From the NCBI RefSeq assembly GCF_020686965.1, contig NZ_JAJEPS010000011.1, positions 46,528 to 110,527 of the forward strand: DNA of 64,000 nt, written 5' to 3'. Both the position numbers and the translations under genes were made by a program. The DNA is from Hominiventricola filiformis. GTDB lineage: Bacteria; Bacillota; Clostridia; Lachnospirales; Lachnospiraceae. This document shows, one piece after another, positions 50,017-57,943 of this stretch; position 1 is the stretch's first letter, and every line of letters starts with the position of its first letter. Under the pieces are notes generated by a model, which was given only the letters and a program-made list of their open reading frames with translations, made no database searches and was not told where the DNA came from.

Positions 50017-51114
50017 ATGGCAGATATTACATTTAAGCATGTAAAGAAAGTATATGATAAAGGTAATGTGGTAGTTCCGGATCTCAATCTGGAAATTAAA
50101 GATAAAGAGTTTATTGTACTGGTAGGACCGTCCGGATGTGGAAAATCTACCACGCTTCGTATGATTGCCGGTCTGGAGGAAGTATCCGATGGAGAGCTTT
50201 ACATTGGCGACCGTCTGGTAAATAATGTGGCACCCAAGGACAGGGACATTGCCATGGTATTCCAGAGCTATGCTCTGTATCCGCATATGACCGTGTATAA
50301 AAATATGGCGTTTGCACTGGAATTAAGAAAAACGCCGAAGGATGAAATCGATAAAAAGGTACATGAAGCAGCAAAGATTCTTGGACTGGAAGAGTATCTG
50401 GACCGGAAACCGAAAGCACTCTCCGGTGGACAGAGACAGCGTGTGGCACTGGGACGTGCCATGGTAAGAAATCCTTCCGTATTCCTTCTCGACGAGCCGC
50501 TGTCCAACCTGGATGCGAAGCTCCGTACTGAGATGAGAAGCCAGATCGCAGCGCTTCACAAACGTCTCCAGACGACCTTTGTCTATGTTACCCATGACCA
50601 GACGGAAGCTATGACTATGGGCGACCGCATTGTGGTTATGAAAGGCGGAATTATCCAGCAGGTAGATACACCGCAGGCACTTTATAACTATCCGTGCAAT
50701 AAGTTTGTAGCAGGATTTATCGGCTCTCCGCAGATGAACTTCCTGAACGCAAAAGTGGAGAAAAACGGCGATAACTATGCACTTGCTTTTGGTGAGTACC
50801 GGATTCCGGTTCAGAAGCCGGAGCTGGAAACTTACGTAGGCAAAGAAGTAATTCTTGGTATCCGGCCGGAAGATATTCATGCAGAAGAATCCTTCTTAAG
50901 CATTTCCGAGGCATCCAACATTGAGGCCAATGTAGATCTGGCAGAGATGATGGGTTCTGAGATTTATCTTTATTTGACCTGCGCCGGACAGAATCTGGTG
51001 GCAAGAGTGCCGTCCCGCACGGGCATCAAAGCAGAGGATCATGTAAAACTGGCATTGGATACGAATAAGATTCATGTATTTGATGCAGAGACAGAAGAGA
51101 TCATCTGTCATTAA
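50017..51114 (+). CDS. msmK: ABC transporter ATP-binding protein, MsmK/UgpC type
   Basis: A 365-residue ATPase. Walker A is GPSGCGKSTT, the signature is LSGGQRQRVALGRAMV, and Walker B is VFLLDEPLSNLDAKLR. The C-terminal TOBE domain (about 240-365) has LGIRPEDIHAEES and marks the sugar-importer class, whose ATPases can serve several permeases. AGGAGGAAAA precedes ATG. Having a dedicated ATPase in the operon is not universal in Lachnospiraceae, where one MsmK often energises many importers. Confidence 0.94.
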   Translation: MADITFKHVKKVYDKGNVVVPDLNLEIKDKEFIVLVGPSGCGKSTTLRMIAGLEEVSDGELYIGDRLVNNVAPKDRDIAMVFQSYALYPHMTVYKNMAFALELRKTPKDEIDKKVHEAAKILGLEEYLDRKPKALSGGQRQRVALGRAMVRNPSVFLLDEPLSNLDAKLRTEMRSQIAALHKRLQTTFVYVTHDQTEAMTMGDRIVVMKGGIIQQVDTPQALYNYPCNKFVAGFIGSPQMNFLNAKVEKNGDNYALAFGEYRIPVQKPELETYVGKEVILGIRPEDIHAEESFLSISEASNIEANVDLAEMMGSEIYLYLTCAGQNLVARVPSRTGIKAEDHVKLALDTNKIHVFDAETEEIICH

Positions 51115-51142
51115 GAAAAATAAGGATTCAGAGGAGAAAATC

Positions 51143-52636
51143 ATGATGAAGTCGAAATGCAGCGGAGTCCTGATGCATCTTTCTTCACTGCCTTCAGAAT
51201 ATGGAATTGGTACGATGGGCGTGGAAGCCAGAAAGTTTGTGGACTTTCTGGAAGCTGCCGGTCAGAGTTACTGGCAGATGCTGCCCATCTGCCCCACCAG
51301 TTACGGAGATTCCCCTTATCAGTCTTTCTCTACTTACGCAGGAAATCTGTATTTTATTGATCTTGATCTGCTGTGTGAGCAGGGACTGCTGCTCCCGGAA
51401 GAATATAAGGAGCGGGACTGGGGAAATGATCCGAAGCAGGTGGATTATGGAAAGATTTATGAGAGCCGGTATCCGGTGCTCCGAAAAGCGGCAGAACGAT
51501 TTGCTGAGCAGATACCGGAAAGCTATGAGACATTCTGCCGGAATAACGCATACTGGCTTGATGACTATGCTCTGTTTATGGCGCTGAAGGAAGCGCATGA
51601 CGGTAAACCATGGCAGGAATGGGAGCCGGAACTGAGAAACAGAGATAAAAACGTGCTGGATCTGGTGCTCCTGAAGTGTATGAAAAAGATACAGTTCTGG
51701 AAGATCATGCAGTATCTGTTTTTTGAGCAGTGGAAAGCCCTCAGAACTTATGCGAATGAGCATGGTGTGAAGATCATTGGAGACCTTCCCATCTATGTGT
51801 CATTGGACAGCGTAGATGTGTGGGCACATCCGGAACTGTTTCAGCTGGACGGAGATAAAGTGCCAAGAGAAGTGGCAGGATGTCCGCCGGATGGATTTTC
51901 CGCAGACGGACAGTTGTGGGGCAATCCACTCTTCGACTGGGACTATATGGAAAAAGACGGATACAGCTGGTGGGTAGCCAGAATTCAGTATCTGTGCAAT
52001 GTTTACGATATGCTGCGGATTGATCATTTCCGTGGATTTGATTCCTATTTTGCTATTCCTTATGGCGATGCCAACGCCCAGAGAGGACATTGGAAACAGG
52101 GACCCGGAATGGATTTGTTTTCTACCGTGGAGCAGAAGATCGGCAAGCAGAACATTATGGCAGAAGATCTCGGCTATATGACAGATTCGGTAAAAAAATT
52201 ATTGTCAGACAGCGGTTTCCCGGGCATCAAGCTGCTTCAGTTCGCATTTGACAGCCGGGATGGCGGCGGAGATATGTACCTGCCGGAAAATTACCCGGAA
52301 AACTGCGTGGCTTATACAGGAACCCATGATAATGATACATCCGTAGGCTGGGTGACTTCCGCAGAACCGGAAGATGTGAAACAAGCGTTTCGTTACCTGC
52401 ATACAGACACCGCGGAAGATATCAACTGGAAGATGATGCGGGCCATCTGGGAGAGCGCTGCCGGACTTACCATTGTGCAGGCCCAGGATCTTCTGGGACT
52501 GGGAAGCTGGTCACGGATGAATACTCCATCTACAGTAGGAAAGAACTGGAAATGGAGGGCATTGAAAGGCAGTTTCACGTCGGAATTGTCGGAAAAAATC
52601 CGAAATGAGATTAAAATTTACGGAAGATGCAGGTAA
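51143..52636 (+). CDS. malQ: 4-alpha-glucanotransferase (GH77), copy 2
   Basis: A 497-residue amylomaltase with the same landmarks as copy 1: SEYGIGTMGVEARKFVDFL, DSPYQSFSTYAGNLYFI, GDLPIYVSLDSVDVW, MLRIDHFRGFDSYFAIP with the nucleophile Asp, MAEDLGYMT, and YTGTHDNDTSVGW. It ends the maltodextrin-type operon and should process imported maltodextrins in the cytoplasm. ATG 51143 follows GAGGAG. Differences throughout (for example TDSVKKLL against TPEVEKLR) show that the two copies diverged long ago. Confidence 0.95.
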   Translation: MMKSKCSGVLMHLSSLPSEYGIGTMGVEARKFVDFLEAAGQSYWQMLPICPTSYGDSPYQSFSTYAGNLYFIDLDLLCEQGLLLPEEYKERDWGNDPKQVDYGKIYESRYPVLRKAAERFAEQIPESYETFCRNNAYWLDDYALFMALKEAHDGKPWQEWEPELRNRDKNVLDLVLLKCMKKIQFWKIMQYLFFEQWKALRTYANEHGVKIIGDLPIYVSLDSVDVWAHPELFQLDGDKVPREVAGCPPDGFSADGQLWGNPLFDWDYMEKDGYSWWVARIQYLCNVYDMLRIDHFRGFDSYFAIPYGDANAQRGHWKQGPGMDLFSTVEQKIGKQNIMAEDLGYMTDSVKKLLSDSGFPGIKLLQFAFDSRDGGGDMYLPENYPENCVAYTGTHDNDTSVGWVTSAEPEDVKQAFRYLHTDTAEDINWKMMRAIWESAAGLTIVQAQDLLGLGSWSRMNTPSTVGKNWKWRALKGSFTSELSEKIRNEIKIYGRCR

Positions 52637-52653
52637 ATGCCATAAATTTTACA

Positions 52654-52681
52654 TTGACTTTTGAATGAAAGGTCGTATAAT
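52654..52681 (+). promoter_or_regulatory. Sigma-A promoter of the transaminase/5-oxoprolinase cluster
   Basis: TTGACT (52654-52659), a 16-base spacer and TATAAT (52676-52681). Transcription should start near 52688, upstream of a terminator hairpin, so the cluster has an attenuator-like leader of about 95 bases. Confidence 0.75.
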
Positions 52682-52707
52682 TAGTCCCATCAATATAAGA
52701 ACAAGCG

Positions 52708-52752
52708 AAAAACGATGGTGTTTTCCTGAAGAGGAAATTGCCATCGTTTTTT
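52708..52752 (+). terminator. Terminator in the leader of the D-amino-acid transaminase gene
   Basis: AAAAACGATGG followed by TGTTTTCC pairs with GGAAATTG followed by CCATCGTTTTTT: a stem of about 18 positions with one mismatch, then a T-rich tract. It may end malQ transcripts, but it also lies downstream of the cluster's own promoter. A third copy of AAACGATGG (52763-52771) overlaps the ribosome site and could pair with the same CCATCGTTT. Confidence 0.85.
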
Positions 52753-52782
52753 GTTTGTTCGGAAACGATGGAGGAGATAGCT

Positions 52783-53625
52783 ATGAAAACACTGGGTTAT
52801 TACAATGGAAAATTTGGTGAACTGGATGAGATGACAGTCCCGATGAATGACAGAGTATGCTGGTTCGGTGATGGTGTGTATGATGCAGGTCCTGCACGAA
52901 ATTATAAAATTTTTGCCATTGATGAGCATATCGACCGATTCTTTAACAGTGCCAGACTTCTGGATATGAAGATGCCGGTAACCAAGCAGGAATTAAAAGA
53001 TCTCCTTCAGGAAATGGTAAATAAGATGGATACGGGCAATTTGTTTGTATATTATCAGCTGACCAGAGGAACCGGAATCCGGAATCATGTATTTACAGAA
53101 GGTCCTGGAAATCTCTGGATCATGCTGAAACCGGCTGAGATTTCCGATGGAATGAAACCCATCAAACTGATCAGCACGGAAGATACCCGATTTTTCCACT
53201 GTAATATTAAAACTCTGAATCTGATCCCATCTGTTATGGCAGCCGAGAAGGCTAAGAAAGCCGGAGCAGATGAGACGGTATTCTACAGACCGGGCGGAAG
53301 GGTTACAGAATGCGCCCACAGCAACTGCCATATTATAAAAGATGGCAAGTTGATTACCGCACCGACCGATAATCTGATTCTTCCGGGTATTGCAAGAGCT
53401 CATCTGATCCGGATGTGTAAGAAACTGGAGATTCCGGTAAGTGAAACTCCATACACGCTGGATGAAATGTACAATGCAGATGAGGTTCTGGTGACCAGTT
53501 CCAGTAACCTGTGTCTCCATGCAAATGAACTGGACGGCAGACCGGTAGGCGGAAAGGCACCGGAACTTCTGGAAAAGATCCGGGCCGCACTGATCGACGA
53601 ATTTACAGAGGCTACAGCAATATAA
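52783..53625 (+). CDS. dat: D-amino-acid transaminase (class IV aminotransferase)
   Basis: A 280-residue fold-type IV PLP enzyme. GYYNGKFGELDEMTVPMNDR at the N-terminus, the catalytic lysine in FHCNIKTLN (about 145), and SVMAAEKAKKAGADET and GRVTECAHSNCHII further on match D-alanine transaminases more than branched-chain ones. It interconverts D-alanine and D-glutamate with their 2-oxo acids. ATG 52783 follows GGAGGAG. It is the first gene of a cluster with 5-oxoprolinase subunits and D-glutamate-cyclase-like proteins, so D-glutamate is the likely relevant substrate. Confidence 0.88.
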   Translation: MKTLGYYNGKFGELDEMTVPMNDRVCWFGDGVYDAGPARNYKIFAIDEHIDRFFNSARLLDMKMPVTKQELKDLLQEMVNKMDTGNLFVYYQLTRGTGIRNHVFTEGPGNLWIMLKPAEISDGMKPIKLISTEDTRFFHCNIKTLNLIPSVMAAEKAKKAGADETVFYRPGGRVTECAHSNCHIIKDGKLITAPTDNLILPGIARAHLIRMCKKLEIPVSETPYTLDEMYNADEVLVTSSSNLCLHANELDGRPVGGKAPELLEKIRAALIDEFTEATAI

Positions 53626-53655
53626 AAGCAGGACGTGGAAAGGAGTTCTTTCATC

Positions 53656-54369
53656 ATGAAACTTATGGCAGCAGGTGATCAGGTTCTGGTAGCGGAGTTT
53701 GGTGACCGGATTGATGAGGCAGTCAATGATCAGGTACATGCGTTGGCTGCAAAAATAGAAGAACAGCAGATTCCGGGAATTGGAGAGGTGGTTCCTACCT
53801 TCCGGTCGCTTCTGATCTATTATGATTCTTATCAGCTGTCGTATCGGGAAGCTGCAGATAAAATCGAGGAACTGGCCCGGAATCTGAAGACAGAACAGAA
53901 GACGAAAAAGCGGATTTTGAAAATTCCATGCTGTTATGGGGCGCGGTTTGGTCCGGATCTGGCAGACATGGAACAGTTGACAGGGCTGGATCGGAAAGAG
54001 ATGATTGACATTCACAGTTCTGTGGATTATAAAGTCTATATGCTTGGATTTCTTCCGGGATTTGCTTATCTTGGAGGACTGGATGAGAGAATTCATGTGC
54101 CGCGTCTGAAGTCGCCGAGACTGAAGATCAGCAGGGGAGCTGTAGGGATTGGCGGAAGCCAGACAGGCATTTATCCTATGGATTCACCGGGCGGCTGGCG
54201 GCTTATGGGAGAGACCCCGATTGACATGTATGACCCGAACCGGGAACAGCCAATTCTGGTACAGGCGGGAGATTATATTCGTTTTGTACCCATTACAATT
54301 ATGGATTACTACGATATCCGTCGGGCAGTGCTGGACGGCAAGTATCAGATAGAAGTCACAGAGGAGTAA
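53656..54369 (+). CDS. pxpB: 5-oxoprolinase subunit B
   Basis: A 237-residue protein of the KipI/PxpB family. PTFRSLLIYYD, then IPCCYGARFGPDL, the VYMLGFLPGFAYLGGL block and the GSQTGIYPMDSPGGWRLMG block are its signature. With PxpA and PxpC it hydrolyses 5-oxoproline to glutamate using ATP. In Bacillus the homologue KipI also inhibits the sporulation kinase KinA, so a sporulation link cannot be excluded. ATG 53656 is ten bases after AAGGAG; an ATG at 53635 is less well placed. Confidence 0.93.
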   Translation: MKLMAAGDQVLVAEFGDRIDEAVNDQVHALAAKIEEQQIPGIGEVVPTFRSLLIYYDSYQLSYREAADKIEELARNLKTEQKTKKRILKIPCCYGARFGPDLADMEQLTGLDRKEMIDIHSSVDYKVYMLGFLPGFAYLGGLDERIHVPRLKSPRLKISRGAVGIGGSQTGIYPMDSPGGWRLMGETPIDMYDPNREQPILVQAGDYIRFVPITIMDYYDIRRAVLDGKYQIEVTEE

Positions 54370-54383
54370 AGGAGGAAAGCACT

Positions 54384-55307
54384 ATGAAGACAATGAAAGT
54401 TGTGATTCCGGGTGTGCTGACCACCGTGCAGGATCTGGGACGTTTCGGGTACCAGAAATCCGGCATGACCTGTTCCGGAGTGATGGATACGGCGGCTTAT
54501 CGTAAAGCAAACTATCTGGTCGGAAATGAAGGGGGAGCAGCGGTGCTGGAGATGACCCTTTATGGCGGAAGCTGTAGATTTGAAGAGGATACGGTTATCG
54601 CGCTGACCGGTGCAGATATGCAGCCGACGGTGAATCAGAAACCAATTGCCATGAACCAGGCGGTGAAGGTACCTGCAGGCGGGGTGCTGAACCTTGGCAT
54701 GGCAAAGACCGGATGCCGTACCTATCTGGCTGTGGCAGGCGGATTTGAAGTGCCGAAAGTGATGGGCAGTTATTCTACGAACCTGAAATGCGGTATCGGA
54801 GGGCATGAAGGACGTGCACTGCAGATGGGAGACGAACTTCCCATTGGAGAAGCATTACATAGCTGGGATGAAGTGAAAGACCGGAAAGTATCGGTGCCGG
54901 ATTACCCGAAGGAAGTGTTGGTATCTGTTGTGCCGGGACCACAGGAAGAATATTTTACAGAAGCAGGAATTCATCATTTTTATTCGGAAAGCTATGAAGT
55001 GACGGAGTCCTGCGACCGGATGGGGTATCGGCTGGAAGGACCGGAAGTGGAAAGTAAAAACGGAACGGATATTGTATCAGACGGTATTGTCTTTGGCTCT
55101 ATTCAGATTCCATCCAGCGGAAAACCGATTATCCTGATGGCAGACCATCAGACTACCGGTGGATATGCCAAAATCGGAACTGTCACCCAGGCAGATCTTT
55201 CGAAAGTGGCCCAGTGTAAGCCGGGAGATCGGATCCGATTTCGGAAAGTGTCGGTGGAGGAAGTCCAGGAGATCAGCAGAAAAGAACGGGAAAAGGAGTG
55301 CTTTTAA
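54384..55307 (+). CDS. pxpC: 5-oxoprolinase subunit C
   Basis: A 307-residue protein of the KipA/PxpC (carboxyltransferase-like) family. TVQDLGRFGYQKSGMTCSGV at the start, then KTGCRTYLAVAGGFEVPKVM, SCDRMGYRLEGPE and the closing DHQTTGGYAKIGTV are diagnostic. It forms the ATP-dependent 5-oxoprolinase with PxpA and PxpB. AAAGGAGG precedes ATG. Its TAA overlaps the ATG of the DUF1445 gene by one base, so translation is coupled. Confidence 0.94.
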   Translation: MKTMKVVIPGVLTTVQDLGRFGYQKSGMTCSGVMDTAAYRKANYLVGNEGGAAVLEMTLYGGSCRFEEDTVIALTGADMQPTVNQKPIAMNQAVKVPAGGVLNLGMAKTGCRTYLAVAGGFEVPKVMGSYSTNLKCGIGGHEGRALQMGDELPIGEALHSWDEVKDRKVSVPDYPKEVLVSVVPGPQEEYFTEAGIHHFYSESYEVTESCDRMGYRLEGPEVESKNGTDIVSDGIVFGSIQIPSSGKPIILMADHQTTGGYAKIGTVTQADLSKVAQCKPGDRIRFRKVSVEEVQEISRKEREKECF

Positions 55308-56092
55308 TGGATTATTATCATATGAAACCACAGGAGATCCGGAAGCTGATCTCAGAAGGAAAAATTACCGGACCCACGGCAGGCATGAGCGGCGGATATG
55401 CACAGGCGAATCTGGTTATTATTCCGAAAAAATATGCTTATGATTTTTTACTCTTTACCCAGAGAAATCCCAGATCCTGCCCGATTCTGGAAGTAGGAGA
55501 TGTGGGAGACCGCTATCTGAAAACCATTGCTCCGGGATGTGATATTGCAAAAGAAATTCCGAAATACCGGCTCTATGAACATGGCGAGCTGAAAGGAGAA
55601 TTTCAGGATGTGTCGGACCTTTGGCGAGAGGATCTGGTCAGCTTTCTGATCGGCTGCAGCTTCTCTTTTGAAGCTGATCTTCTGGAAGCAGGAGTTCCGG
55701 TCCGCCATATTGAGGAGGGCTGCAACGTTCCCATGTATAAGACCAATATCCCATGCGCACCGGCAGGTGTTTTCCATGGAAATATGGTGGTGAGCATGCG
55801 TCCGATTCCTTATGATCTGATTCCGAAAGCGGTACTGATCACCGGAGATATGCCGAAGGTTCACGGAGCACCGATTCATATCGGAGCACCGGAAGTGATC
55901 GGAATTACCGATCTGCTGCATCCTGATTTCGGTGACATGGTGACGATTCATGAAGGGGAGGTTCCCGTATTCTGGCCCTGTGGAGTGACGCCGCAAAATG
56001 TGATTATGGATTCCAAACCGGATTTTTGTATTACCCATGCACCGGGTCATATGCTGGTGACCGATGTGAAAAATATCAATTTGAAATACTGA
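55307..56092 (+). CDS. DUF1445/YcsI-family putative hydro-lyase (D-glutamate cyclase-like)
   Basis: A 261-residue cytoplasmic protein of the YcsI/DUF1445 family. ITGPTAGMSGGYAQANLVII and SFLIGCSFSFEADLLEAG, then TNIPCAPAGVFHGNMVVSMRP and FWPCGVTPQNVIM, are family hallmarks. Conserved cysteines (SFLIGCS, PCAPAG, WPCGVTP, FCITHAPGHM) suggest a catalytic or metal role. In animals a DUF1445-like domain forms the N-terminal half of mitochondrial D-glutamate cyclase. Here it lies between pxpC and pxpA, in the same cluster as a DUF4392 gene, the other half of that enzyme. AAAGGAG precedes ATG 55307. Confidence 0.87.
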   Translation: MDYYHMKPQEIRKLISEGKITGPTAGMSGGYAQANLVIIPKKYAYDFLLFTQRNPRSCPILEVGDVGDRYLKTIAPGCDIAKEIPKYRLYEHGELKGEFQDVSDLWREDLVSFLIGCSFSFEADLLEAGVPVRHIEEGCNVPMYKTNIPCAPAGVFHGNMVVSMRPIPYDLIPKAVLITGDMPKVHGAPIHIGAPEVIGITDLLHPDFGDMVTIHEGEVPVFWPCGVTPQNVIMDSKPDFCITHAPGHMLVTDVKNINLKY

Positions 56093-56108
56093 GCAGGAAG
56101 TGAGCAGA

Positions 56109-56888
56109 ATGAAAAAAGTAGATTTAAACTGTGATCTTGGTGAAAGCTTTGGAAATTATAAACTGGGGATGGATGAGCAGATTCTTCCGCTCATTACATC
56201 GGCAAATATTGCCTGCGGATTCCACGCATCTGATCCGGTGGTCATGAGCAGAACGGTGAAGATGGCAGCAGAGAGTGGTGTGGCAGCAGGCGCTCATCCG
56301 GGTTATCAGGATCTGGTGGGATTCGGACGAAGAAATATGAATGTTGCGCCGGCAGAAGTGACAGACATTGTTATGTATCAGATCGGTGCACTGGAAGCAT
56401 TCTGCCGGGCGAATGGAATTGCCATGCAGCATGTAAAACCCCATGGAGCCATGTATAATATGGCGGAGAAGGATGATAAACTGGCAGAGGCCATCTGCAG
56501 AGGAATCAAGGCTGTGAATCCGGATCTCATTCTTCTGGGACCAGGAAGCGGCAAAATGGTAAAAGCTGCAAAGGCACTGGGGCTGAAGACTGCCGGTGAG
56601 GTATTTGCAGACCGTGCTTACATGGAAGATGGAACCTTAGTACCAAGATCTCAGGAAGGTGCCATGATTACCGATGAAGAGGAAGCGGTAGCAAGAGTAC
56701 TGGAGATGGTACAAAAGGGAACGGTTACCGCGATTACCGGTAAAAAGATAGAGGTACAGGCAGATTCCATCTGTGTTCACGGCGACGGACAGAAGGCACT
56801 CCTGTTTGTTCAGAAGATCCGTTCGGAACTGGAAAAAGCAGGTGTAGTGATTGTACCGATGAAAGAAGTTATTGTGGGAGAGTCATGA
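56109..56888 (+). CDS. pxpA: 5-oxoprolinase subunit A (LamB/YcsF family)
   Basis: A 259-residue protein. VDLNCDLGESFGNYKLGMDEQ and ITSANIACGFHASDP with metal-like His/Asp residues, SGVAAGAHPGYQDLVGFGRR, HVKPHGAMYN, and EVFADRAYMEDGTLVPR are the LamB/YcsF signature. It is the third subunit of bacterial 5-oxoprolinase. ATG 56109 is preceded by CAGGAAG at nine bases; an in-frame GTG at 56100 abuts the ribosome site. Its stop overlaps the start of the DUF4392 gene (ATGATG). Confidence 0.95.
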   Translation: MKKVDLNCDLGESFGNYKLGMDEQILPLITSANIACGFHASDPVVMSRTVKMAAESGVAAGAHPGYQDLVGFGRRNMNVAPAEVTDIVMYQIGALEAFCRANGIAMQHVKPHGAMYNMAEKDDKLAEAICRGIKAVNPDLILLGPGSGKMVKAAKALGLKTAGEVFADRAYMEDGTLVPRSQEGAMITDEEEAVARVLEMVQKGTVTAITGKKIEVQADSICVHGDGQKALLFVQKIRSELEKAGVVIVPMKEVIVGES

Positions 56889-57718
56889 TGAGTAAATTAA
56901 CACCGGAAGACGTAGTGCTTCGTTATTCTAAAAGAGGAATGAATATTCTGAAAAAGTATCTGAGAGATGGCTATTGCAGGACCGCAGCAGAAAAGCTTCT
57001 TCACGCAGAGCGTGGAACCGTTCTTCTGACTACCGGATTCTATGTGGCTGGTTATGCAGAAACGGATGGCCCTCTTGGCACCGTTGCCGTAGCGGAGGCC
57101 CTTAACCATCTGGGATTTCATTCGGTCGTTGTCACGGATAAATATTGCAAGGGATTTTTTGAACTGAAACAGCTGGATGTAGAGTATGTGGACATTGCGG
57201 CAGATGAGCAGGTCTATGAAGATATTCTGGATAAATATAATCCAGTGTATATGATCTCTATTGAACGCTGCGGTGAGAACGCTGAGCATGAATATGCCAA
57301 TATGCGTGGTGTTAGCATTACCAGCGAGACAGCAGCAATTGACCATCTCTTTGAACTGGCACCGGAAAAACACATTCCGACCATTGGTGTGGGAGACGGT
57401 GGTAATGAGATCGGCATGGGCAATGTAAAAGATATTATTTCCGAGAAACTGGAGCTGAATCCCTGCGTAGTACCGGTGGATGACCTGATCATTGCAACCA
57501 CTTCCAACTGGGGTGCTTATGCACTGACTGCATGGCTTCAGAAACTGTCCGGGGAAGAAGTACTCTTTACCTATGAAGAAGCAGAGCCTTATCTGGCAGC
57601 TACACTGGAGATTGGCAGTGTGGACGGCGTTCTTAAAGAGAAGAAGATGGGGGTGGACGGATTTGACATGACGGTGGAGAAAGAAATTCTGGATTCCCTG
57701 GCTGAAGCTATTGCATAA
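56885..57718 (+). CDS. DUF4392 glutamate cyclase-domain protein
   Basis: A 277-residue protein. LLTTGFYVAGYAETDGPLGT near residues 47-66, ISIERCGENAEHEYANMRGV (about 118-137) and TIGVGDGGNEIGMGNVKD (about 166-183) are the family's glycine-rich and acidic blocks. DUF4392 is the C-terminal domain of animal D-glutamate cyclase (DGLUCY), which converts D-glutamate to 5-oxo-D-proline. Here it is a stand-alone gene in the cluster that also encodes the DUF1445 half. ATG 56885 overlaps the pxpA stop; ATG 56888 is an alternative. GGGAG precedes both. Confidence 0.87.
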   Translation: MMSKLTPEDVVLRYSKRGMNILKKYLRDGYCRTAAEKLLHAERGTVLLTTGFYVAGYAETDGPLGTVAVAEALNHLGFHSVVVTDKYCKGFFELKQLDVEYVDIAADEQVYEDILDKYNPVYMISIERCGENAEHEYANMRGVSITSETAAIDHLFELAPEKHIPTIGVGDGGNEIGMGNVKDIISEKLELNPCVVPVDDLIIATTSNWGAYALTAWLQKLSGEEVLFTYEEAEPYLAATLEIGSVDGVLKEKKMGVDGFDMTVEKEILDSLAEAIA

Positions 57719-57740
57719 AAGTGCGATAGAATCGTGATTT

Positions 57741-57770
57741 GAGACTGCTGAACAGGCAGTCTCTTTTTTT
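57741..57770 (+). terminator. Terminator of the dat-pxp cluster
   Basis: GAGACTGC pairs with GCAGTCTC around TGAACAG, followed by TTTTTTT. Confidence 0.92.
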
Positions 57771-57778
57771 AAACCTAA

Positions 57779-57800
57779 ATGCAATGCAGTTGCATTGCAT
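57779..57800. promoter_or_regulatory. 22-bp palindrome, candidate enhancer site for a sigma-54 activator
   Basis: ATGCAATGCA-GT-TGCATTGCAT is a perfect inverted repeat with ten-base arms. Its centre is about 118 bases upstream of the start predicted from the sigma-54 promoter, within the usual range for upstream activating sequences of enhancer-binding proteins. Confidence 0.65.
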
Positions 57801-57881
57801 TGCGTATGGATCGGCAATGAATTTATGAAAGATGTGTAGAAATTAACAGGATTTTGACGAGAAATTAGCGAAAATTTAATT

Positions 57882-57897
57882 TGGCACAGCTCTTGCT
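57882..57897 (+). promoter_or_regulatory. Sigma-54 (RpoN) -24/-12 promoter
   Basis: TGGCAC-AGCTC-TTGCT fits the sigma-54 consensus TGGCACRNNNNTTGCW at every defined position, with GG and GC at the correct spacing. Transcription should start near 57908, 36 bases before the first gene of the operon. No enhancer-binding activator gene is present in the window. Confidence 0.88.
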
Positions 57898-57943
57898 TAA
57901 TACTATGGCATAAGCAGATAAGAGAAGGAGAGGTATTTCACTT

